A stretch of DNA of 22,915 nt. It comes from Verrucomicrobiota bacterium (GTDB lineage Bacteria > Verrucomicrobiota > Verrucomicrobiae > Opitutales > CG1-02-43-26). The translations under genes and the position numbers were made by a program. The notes beneath the pieces are model-generated. The model made no database searches. It worked only from the letters and a program-made list of their open reading frames with translations, and was not told where the DNA came from. The DNA lies in assembly GCA_013289195.1 (NCBI GenBank), contig JABDAI010000020.1:1-22915 (forward strand), given 5' to 3'. Numbering within the stretch: position 1 is the stretch's first letter; every line of letters begins with the position of its first letter. Shown one piece after another: positions 18,009-22,915 of this stretch.

Positions 18009-18030
18009 GGTTAATTTGTATTATTATAAT
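18002..18030 (+). promoter_or_regulatory. Strong sigma70-type promoter pointing into a gene-poor region
   Basis: TTGTCA (18002-18007), a 17-base spacer and a perfect TATAAT (18025-18030) form the best plus-strand promoter in the window. Transcription would start near 18037. Downstream lie only a possible small reading frame and the 3' end of the convergent kinase-like gene, so the product may be a small RNA or an antisense transcript. Confidence 0.5.
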
Positions 18031-18128
18031 AATTTTTTAAATAGAAGTGAACTGAAAACAAAAAGAAATATTTGATGCCAAATTGTCTTAAGTCAAGATA
18101 GAAGAAAGTTTTTGATAAAAAATATTCT

Positions 18129-18146
18129 CCTTGGGCTTTTCCAAGG
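18129..18146 (-). terminator. Possible intrinsic terminator for the kinase-like genes
   Basis: CCTTGG and CCAAGG pair around a six-base loop. On the minus strand the stem is followed by AGAATATTTTTT, a T-tract starting six bases past the stem. It lies about 200 bases downstream of the kinase-like gene ending at 18353. The stem is short, so confidence is limited. A second hairpin, CTGCTTT/AAAGCAG, lies at 18157-18182. Confidence 0.33.
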
Positions 18147-18216
18147 TTTAAAAAATCTGCTTTCAATATAGAGGAAAAGCAGGTATTCAATAATGCATAG
18201 AAGAATTTAAAAGGAA

Positions 18217-18321
18217 ATGGATATATATGAAACTAATAATCAATTTTCACAAAAATTTAACCCCGAATTCATAGATTTAATCCACAAAATCGAATTTCCA
18301 CTTCCATTTTGTAACTTGTAG
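18217..18321 (+). CDS. Possible small protein of 34 residues
   Basis: A short frame starts at ATG 18217 and ends at TAG 18319-18321. Its residues (for example FNPEFIDLIHKIEFPLPF) look protein-like. It lies downstream of the strong plus-strand promoter at 18002-18030. An AAGGA sequence sits at 18211-18215, too close to this ATG. It is better placed for ATG 18227, which encodes only 15 residues in another frame. It may equally be chance in an AT-rich spacer. Apart from this frame, the promoters and two hairpins, I see nothing in 17927-18352. Confidence 0.2.
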   Translation: MDIYETNNQFSQKFNPEFIDLIHKIEFPLPFCNL

Positions 18322-18352
18322 AAAGAAATATAAATATAAAGATTTGAGAATA

Positions 18353-19372
18353 TTAATGGACTTTTCTTAATAGTTCTCGAAGAGCTTCTTCATCTGACGT
18401 TGGAGTTCTTGGAGGTTCTTGATTTGGCGTCTGATTTTGTAGAATTTTTTGTTTCGATCTTCTTTCTTTATGAAGCTTTTTATAAATAGAAGAATCTGGG
18501 TTTTCTAGTGCCTCACGAAAAATTTTTTTCCGTTCAATCAATTTTTTGGCCAATTCAGCGCATTTTTGAAATTTTATCTTGGTTCCTGAGTGGTCTAATG
18601 TAGTCCAGGATTCGAGAATGCACATAACAATTTTTTCATCAGGGATTGAAACTATTTCTCTTATAGCGTTTATGATTTCATCGCGTGGATGTTTTTTAAT
18701 AGATGAACGTAAATGTTTTAAACTGCGATGATCCGTTTTTGAGGTATAGCCGTGTTTGGTGCTTTCAAAATCAAAACATGTATCGTAATCAACTCGTGCT
18801 GCTAGTAATTTCTTAGAATTTAATCTTACATAACCTAGATTTCTTGGATGTCTATCGACTAACCCTAGAAAATCCATTGCTATTTGCAGTTTTACCTCAT
18901 TTACGATTTTTTTACCCTCGGTATCGGCTTCCCTTTGCATACGAAAAGATTTAAGCTTCTTCACAGCGACCATCTTTTTCTTGTTTTGCACTGCTTTTAC
19001 GATAGGTGAAGCTTGTGTTCCAACCAATAAGTTCATTAATCGAGATCCAACAATTTCATTAAAGATTTTGCATTTTTTCAGGTAATAGACTTCTTTATCA
19101 GAATCGTAGTATATACCGCCTTTAGAGTGACCTGTAGGTTTTGCTTTCTTTAATTGAAGATCCTCATGGCGGATAGTATTTTGGTTAATATCTATACCTG
19201 CTTCTTTTAAAAAAGCATAGGGATCATTGCAGATGAAATGATAATCTTGAGAAAAACACTCATCGAAATTTTCCCCACAAGAATCAATGATTCCAAAAAG
19301 AATAAATATCAAACTTACAAGTGGAAATTTGATGAAAAAGAAGCTTTGTTTTGATTTTTTTAAAAATTTCAT
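18353..19372 (-). CDS. Exported protein with a PI3/4-kinase-like catalytic domain (paralogue 1)
   Basis: This 339-residue protein has a basic N-terminus and a hydrophobic core (about 11-30), so it is probably exported; Cys32 follows IDS, a poor lipobox. After it comes a block with two Cys (Cys39, Cys48) shared with the neighbour. The kinase-like signals are a Gly-containing loop SKGGIY (83-88), a Lys pair at 99-100 in a beta strand, Glu106 in a following helix, DRHPRN (173-178) and VDYD (194-197). The DRHxxN loop and the following D-x-D match the catalytic and metal-binding loops of PI3/PI4-kinase-like and related atypical kinases. The C-terminus is charged, then Pro-rich. The substrate (lipid or protein) is unknown. 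It lies 69 bases from its paralogue, suggesting local duplication. The kinase call is motif-based inference. Confidence 0.65.
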   Translation of the reverse strand: MKFLKKSKQSFFFIKFPLVSLIFILFGIIDSCGENFDECFSQDYHFICNDPYAFLKEAGIDINQNTIRHEDLQLKKAKPTGHSKGGIYYDSDKEVYYLKKCKIFNEIVGSRLMNLLVGTQASPIVKAVQNKKKMVAVKKLKSFRMQREADTEGKKIVNEVKLQIAMDFLGLVDRHPRNLGYVRLNSKKLLAARVDYDTCFDFESTKHGYTSKTDHRSLKHLRSSIKKHPRDEIINAIREIVSIPDEKIVMCILESWTTLDHSGTKIKFQKCAELAKKLIERKKIFREALENPDSSIYKKLHKERRSKQKILQNQTPNQEPPRTPTSDEEALRELLRKVH

Positions 19373-19441
19373 AGTTTTTTTATTTATGTCGAATAAACTT
19401 TAATATGAATTTTGTAAAAGGCGAATTTAAATTTGAACAAT

Positions 19442-20455
19442 TTAATTATAACGACGCCGTTTGCGAGATTTTTGCTTAGATTTTTTTAATTCTTTAAATA
19501 CTTTATTGAAAACAGGATCTTCTTGAAGAGATAAATAATTTACAGCATTGGGATCGTTTAATATGGCGTTAAATGCGCTTTTCCGTTCGATCAATTTACG
19601 GGCCAGATTAAAGCAACTTTCTGATGATATGGCGTAACCCATTTGGGAAAAGGTGGCCCAGCATTCAAAAATAGTGGTAACGATTTTTTCATCAGGAATA
19701 TCAGTTATATTTTTAATAGCTTTCCTCACTTCATGTTCTGGATAAGTCTGCATGGATAAATATAAAAGATTAAGATTCATGTGATTACTCGTTTCTTGAT
19801 AATGAGCATTAGCTCGGGGACGAATTTCAAAAGCAAAGCTAGCATCAAAATCAACGCGGGCAGCCAGTAATTTTTTCGATCTCAATTTGATATAACCCAT
19901 ATTTTTGCTATGACGATCTACGATTCCTAAAAAATCCATAGCAACAGTTATATCGGCTTCTCCCACTAGTTTTTGACGCTTAAATCTCTTTTTGGATTCA
20001 AGTTCCTTTCGGGTTTTAAATTTTTCAAGTTTTGTTGATGCTATACAATCGATTTGATCTCTTACCAGCTTTACAACAGGTGTACACTTTTTGCCCATTA
20101 TTAAACTCATTAATTTTGAGCCAATAAATTCAGTAAATACATTAGATTGCTTAATAAAATAAGTGTTGTGGTTTCCTTGGTAAATTCCACCACTGCTTCC
20201 ACCATTAAATTTTCGATCAAGCAATTGAAGACGAGCCCGATCTATGATATTGTTTTCTAGGGTAATGCCTGTTTGATGCAAGAAATCATTGGGATTCCCG
20301 CATATAAAGTTATATTTTTCCGGAAAGCATTCATTGAAAGTTGCACAGTTGCAATGCGGTACAAGAAGAAGCAAAAAAATACTTACACATTTGCAAATGG
20401 AAAGCAGGAAGCTCAATCTGATGGTTTTTCGTAGCCGCATAACTAAGAAGAGCAT
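19442..20455 (-). CDS. Exported protein with a PI3/4-kinase-like catalytic domain (paralogue 2)
   Basis: This 337-residue paralogue of the next gene has a clear signal peptide: basic n-region MRLRKTIR, hydrophobic core SIFLLLLV, and a likely cut after CNCA near residue 38. ATG 20440 (residue 6) is an equally good start and gives a more typical signal peptide. The two-Cys block (Cys43, Cys52) has the same spacing as in paralogue 1. Kinase-like motifs follow: SSGGIY (87-92), Lys102, Glu109, DRHSKN (180-185) and VDFD (201-204). Around the catalytic loop about 28 of 39 residues are identical between the two. The last dozen residues are almost all Lys/Arg (KKSKQKSRKRRR), which could bind nucleic acid or act as a nuclear targeting signal inside a host cell. 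No strong ribosome binding site is visible. Confidence 0.65.
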   Translation of the reverse strand: MLFLVMRLRKTIRLSFLLSICKCVSIFLLLLVPHCNCATFNECFPEKYNFICGNPNDFLHQTGITLENNIIDRARLQLLDRKFNGGSSGGIYQGNHNTYFIKQSNVFTEFIGSKLMSLIMGKKCTPVVKLVRDQIDCIASTKLEKFKTRKELESKKRFKRQKLVGEADITVAMDFLGIVDRHSKNMGYIKLRSKKLLAARVDFDASFAFEIRPRANAHYQETSNHMNLNLLYLSMQTYPEHEVRKAIKNITDIPDEKIVTTIFECWATFSQMGYAISSESCFNLARKLIERKSAFNAILNDPNAVNYLSLQEDPVFNKVFKELKKSKQKSRKRRRYN

Positions 20456-20674
20456 TTCTAAGTTTTGACTTCTGAACTAGGAACCAGATATAATGGGTTT
20501 TGCTAATTGTTTTATATATTTTGCTTAGACTTATCTTGACAGGTTTTGACTTTATTTCTTTTATTTTGGAGCTTGCGCAAAGAAATGATAATAAATTTTA
20601 ATAATTTCATAATCTTAATCTTTTAGGGGAGATTTAGTAATGGGGTACGTCTCGAAAAATTGAGGCAGGTAAGT

Positions 20675-20708
20675 TGTATATAAAATTAAGGGGGTAGCTT
20701 TATATACA
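20675..20708. repeat. Perfect 10-bp inverted repeat around a G-rich loop
   Basis: TGTATATAAA (20675-20684) and TTTATATACA (20699-20708) are exact inverted copies around a 14-base spacer, ATTAAGGGGGTAGC. It could be a regulator binding site or an RNA hairpin. It lies in the 536-base gap 20456-20991, which otherwise holds only MITE copy B and AT-rich sequence. Confidence 0.45.
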
Positions 20709-20843
20709 GCGTTAATGTTGACCTTATTTTGATAACTATGAGTTGTCAATATTTTAAAATGCTATCTATAAAACTGATGTACTATGCGGTTTTCAGGATG
20801 AATAATGAATGAATTACATTATAATAGACTTCTTTCGAAACTA

Positions 20844-20976
20844 ATACCAAATCTCATTCTAAAATGAACAAAGGTCGCTTGCCTTTATGCCAGATAATGA
20901 CATTCTTATCGAGTACTTGTAAGTGAAGAAAGCTCATTAGATGGCATAAAGGCAAGTCGGCAATGAAATTTGGTAT
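20844..20976 (+). repeat. MITE-like palindromic repeat, copy B (133 bp, internally deleted)
   Basis: It begins ATACCAAATCTCATTCTAAA and ends AATGAAATTTGGTAT, and is flanked by TA on both sides (20842-20843 and 20977-20978), consistent with a TA target duplication. It matches copy A (581-760) in the opposite orientation. Two segments are missing relative to A: about 32 bases containing the inner palindrome, and about 16 bases (ATTTGTTCATTTTAGA) from the right terminal repeat. It lies 15 bases past the stop of the downstream minus-strand gene. Confidence 0.75.
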
Positions 20977-20991
20977 TAGATCTTGGAAGTT

Positions 20992-21696
20992 TTAATAGTG
21001 ACGTAATTGTTTATAAACAGCTTCTACGTCTTCGTTTTTGAGAAAAGTTAGCATATTTTCATAGGTCATTTTAACCATTTCTGTTATGCTTTCCTCGGTT
21101 TCCTTGTTTATGGGATTTGTTTCGTACAAATAAGATCCGGTGAAATACCACTGGTTATTTTTTTCAGTAATTGCATTTACAGCAGCAAAACTGCCAGGAA
21201 GGATTTGGCCTACAATATCAACCCAGTCTTCTATAAAAATTACTTTTTTAGTTTTTTGATCAACAAGTACGCGTTCTTGGAGTGTTGGGCCGTCTTTGAT
21301 TGTAATTTGTCTGATAAATCCTAAGTGAGAGGGTTCAATAAACTCGCTCGATGCAATGACAGGGACAAATCGGTTCGCTTCTTGAGCTTTGATTGCTAAA
21401 ACTTTTGCAAACTTTTCCGCTTGTTCTTTGTCAGCGAGTGGATAGTTAAATGTGAATAAGTAATATGAATTTTTGTTTTGTTCAAAGAAATTTAAGATGC
21501 TGGTAAAGGTTTCTGTTTTATCTTTACTTTTAGCATTAATTTCCTGGAAAAAATTACTATTTGTTTGCACGTAATTTGGAATAGGTATTATGCATTCTTT
21601 TGACTTTTCTTGATCTAATTCGGGTAGTGCATGGGTAGATATTAAACTAATAAAAAATAATAAAATTAATGATAGTGCAATATTTTTTTCATTCAT
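20992..21696 (-). CDS. Exported SRPBCC (AtaL-like, DUF1857) domain protein
   Basis: From ATG 21696 this is a 234-residue protein with a signal peptide (EKNIALSLILLFFISLISTHA, likely cut near residue 23). The frame is also open from ATG 21732, but that would bury the signal peptide 12 residues in. The region from about residue 75 to 195 resembles the AtaL-like/DUF1857 group of the SRPBCC (START-like) fold. Visible features are an RFVPVIASSEFIE strand, then GFIRQITIKDGPTLQERV and KVIFIED, as in that family's 'FVP.I..CEV' and 'REVTF.....ERV' segments. SRPBCC domains hold hydrophobic ligands in a deep pocket. Most relatives are cytosolic, so export is unusual. The assignment rests on remembered family patterns and is moderate. 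Confidence 0.6.
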   Translation of the reverse strand: MNEKNIALSLILLFFISLISTHALPELDQEKSKECIIPIPNYVQTNSNFFQEINAKSKDKTETFTSILNFFEQNKNSYYLFTFNYPLADKEQAEKFAKVLAIKAQEANRFVPVIASSEFIEPSHLGFIRQITIKDGPTLQERVLVDQKTKKVIFIEDWVDIVGQILPGSFAAVNAITEKNNQWYFTGSYLYETNPINKETEESITEMVKMTYENMLTFLKNEDVEAVYKQLRHY

Positions 21697-21732
21697 ATGA
21701 ATGCATTCTACCGAATGATCTTTAGAAATCAA

Positions 21733-22029
21733 TTGAATTTTGCAATTTTTAAGCCATGAGGCTGGTTGTCTTTTTTGTTGAAAAATTTAATTATATGTAA
21801 AAGACTCTCGATGTTTTTATAAAATGATTGTTATATTTATTGAGATGAGGACAATTTTATCCAGGGAGATTTATCTTTAAAAATATAAAGGCTTATATTG
21901 ATAAACCTGTGATCAAGATCGTCACGGAGATGGGGGGGGGTGAAGTATATTTTTTTCTTAAATTTGATTGAATTTAAATTAGTTCAATGCAAATCAAAGC
22001 ATTAGGATTCTGAAGTTTCAAAATTTTTG
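21733..22029. other. AT-rich intergenic region with a G9 tract
   Basis: This gap between two minus-strand genes is very AT-rich. It contains a run of nine G at 21932-21940 (nine C on the coding strand), about 235 bases upstream of the SRPBCC gene. I see no RNA gene, reading frame or convincing promoter pair in it. Confidence 0.5.
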
Positions 22030-22915
22030 TCATTTTTTAATGCATTTATTTTGATTATCCATCTTTTTCTTTATTTTCTCTATTTGATTCGGCTTTAAAC
22101 CTACGGACTTCGCAATTAAATTTATATCAATGCCTTGGGATATCATGTTTGCAACTATTTCCATATCCCTTTCAGTTCGACCTTGTTCAATGCCTTTTTT
22201 GACGCCTTCAGCTCGGCCTTTTTTAACACCTTCAACTCGACCTTTTTTGATGCCTTCAGCCCGGCCTTCGACTAGACCTTTCGCTAGGCCTTTCGCTAAG
22301 CCTTTCGCTAAACCTTTTTCTACACCCTTTTCCTCGGCTTTTTTCAGCGTACTAAATTCATTGCGCAACCATTTTAAATGCGCCTCATACGCTTCTCTTT
22401 CTTCTTTATTAAAATTCATCACTTCCAAAACCTCCATTGCCTTCTGTACTTGCGGATCTCTTAATTCTTTTGGAAGTTTTTTAATACTTAATAAATCTAC
22501 TCGGCTTAAAAAGGCGGCCCATCTATCAAGCGATGTTTTCACTTTGCTCATTAATAATTTCAGTTCATCCGCCTCATCTAGTTTTTCATCACCCTTTTTA
22601 TTATTCTCAAACTTACTGAGCTCTATTGTGTGTAGTTCCATGTCCTTAAAGTGATGTACTTTACTTTCTTTCTCAACCAGATGGAAGGTATTATGATATT
22701 TCTCTACGCTAGGAATACTTATAAAATTTAATATATGGATTCCTATTGTTTTATTTAATCTCCTATATTCTACTCCTTTATCCAATTGCTCTGTATATAG
22801 TTTTGCCCAGTAGAATAGTGCTCTCTTATCATAATCTCCTTCATTACTTATTTGAATTTCTATATTATAATGTTTGCCTGTATGCGATTTAGCTTTGATA
22901 TCAACTATAGAGGTT
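22030..22915 (-). CDS. Rpn-family PD-(D/E)XK recombination nuclease / putative transposase, C-terminal part (cut by window edge)
   Basis: The frame is open at the right edge, so the N-terminus lies outside the window. The 379 terminal bases are identical to 1-379, which continue there to MAVTPRVD at 546. The intact protein would be about 350 residues. The visible part covers the end of the nuclease domain, a helical middle section (WAAFLSRVDLLSIKKLPKEL and on) and a repeat tract of four-residue units ending in KG or EG, encoded by 12-bp tandem repeats. It ends with a short helix-turn-helix-like segment (MEIVANMISQGIDINLIAKS, then VGLKPNQIEKI). This repeat tract before a terminal helical motif is typical of the family. 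No frameshift is seen in the visible part. Confidence 0.85.
   Translation of the reverse strand, partial: TSIVDIKAKSHTGKHYNIEIQISNEGDYDKRALFYWAKLYTEQLDKGVEYRRLNKTIGIHILNFISIPSVEKYHNTFHLVEKESKVHHFKDMELHTIELSKFENNKKGDEKLDEADELKLLMSKVKTSLDRWAAFLSRVDLLSIKKLPKELRDPQVQKAMEVLEVMNFNKEEREAYEAHLKWLRNEFSTLKKAEEKGVEKGLAKGLAKGLAKGLVEGRAEGIKKGRVEGVKKGRAEGVKKGIEQGRTERDMEIVANMISQGIDINLIAKSVGLKPNQIEKIKKKMDNQNKCIKK
22181..22324. repeat. 12-bp tandem repeats (12 units) within the Rpn-type gene
   Basis: Twelve consecutive 12-bp units each begin CCTT on the plus strand (for example CCTTTCGCTAGG, CCTTTCGCTAAG, CCTTTCGCTAAA). Each encodes four residues of the pattern x-x-[KE]-G. The three CCTTTCGCTA units (22277-22312) are nearly identical and the outer units are diverged. 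Length change by whole units would keep the frame. Confidence 0.9.
22537..22915. repeat. 379-bp terminal direct repeat, right copy
   Basis: This is identical to positions 1-379 in the same orientation and lies inside the Rpn-type gene. Confidence 0.95.

Noticed and set aside
19373..19441. Separate promoter or terminator between the two kinase-like genes
   Set aside because: The 69-base gap is AT-rich, but no convincing box pair or hairpin with T-tract was found.
18353..20455. HipA-type toxin kinases
   Set aside because: HipA has a different N-terminal domain, is cytosolic and usually pairs with a HipB antitoxin. Here there are signal peptides and no antitoxin-like gene, and the DRHxxN loop fits PI3/4-kinase-like proteins better.
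22181..22324. CRISPR-like or minisatellite array
   Set aside because: The units are 12 bp without spacers and keep a single reading frame, so they are coding repeats.
22130..22654. Plus-strand open frame of 174 codons with repeats rich in Pro, Arg, Phe and Ser
   Set aside because: It is the opposite-strand shadow of the 12-bp repeat array and the Rpn-type gene.
1..22915. Reading the window as a complete plasmid
   Set aside because: The end overlap allows a circle, but sdhCAB, ftsY, aroB, lpxA, pdxA and addAB are core chromosomal genes, and no replication or partition gene is present.

Overview
The window looks like chromosomal DNA from an AT-rich, Gram-negative, probably host-associated bacterium. 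LpxA (lipid A synthesis) shows an outer membrane. The succinate dehydrogenase has one five-helix, multi-histidine cytochrome b subunit, a 638-residue flavoprotein subunit and a covalent-FAD histidine. This is the type found in Bacteroidota, Chlamydiota/Verrucomicrobiota and Epsilonproteobacteria, not the SdhC/SdhD pair of Alpha- and Gammaproteobacteria. With a PPi-type phosphofructokinase and AddAB, I favour a PVC-group bacterium (Verrucomicrobiota-like or a relative). That is inference from gene content. Most genes lack strong Shine-Dalgarno sequences.

Layout. (1) 1-546: N-terminal part of an Rpn/PD-(D/E)XK recombination nuclease gene cut by the window edge, followed by a palindromic MITE-like repeat (581-760). 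(2) 934-6078, minus strand: sdhC-sdhA-sdhB, then PPi-phosphofructokinase and an A-type Fe-S carrier, forming a carbon and respiratory cluster. (3) 6339-6956, plus strand: an unknown two-helix membrane protein with a T10 tract in its coding sequence. (4) 7122-17425, plus strand: a tightly packed housekeeping run ftsY-aroB-lpxA-pdxA-osmC-addB-addA. (5) 17429-21732, minus strand: an accessory region. It holds an unknown cytosolic protein, two paralogous exported proteins with PI3/4-kinase-like catalytic motifs, and an exported SRPBCC/AtaL-like protein. A second MITE copy and long AT-rich intergenic regions lie among them. (6) 22030-22915: a second Rpn-type gene, cut at the other edge.

The first and last 379 bases of the window are identical and in the same orientation. 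The sequence is therefore bounded by direct copies of the Rpn gene, or it is a contig whose ends overlap.

The most interesting feature is the pair of exported kinase-like proteins (18353-20455). Both have a signal peptide, a conserved two-cysteine N-terminal block, a Gly-rich loop, a Lys/Glu pair, a DRHxxN catalytic loop and a V-D-x-D metal motif. I read them as a small, locally duplicated family of eukaryote-like kinase effectors. Also notable are back-to-back promoters with overlapping -35 boxes at 17980-18030. One fits the minus-strand gene at 17926; the other points into a region with no clear gene.
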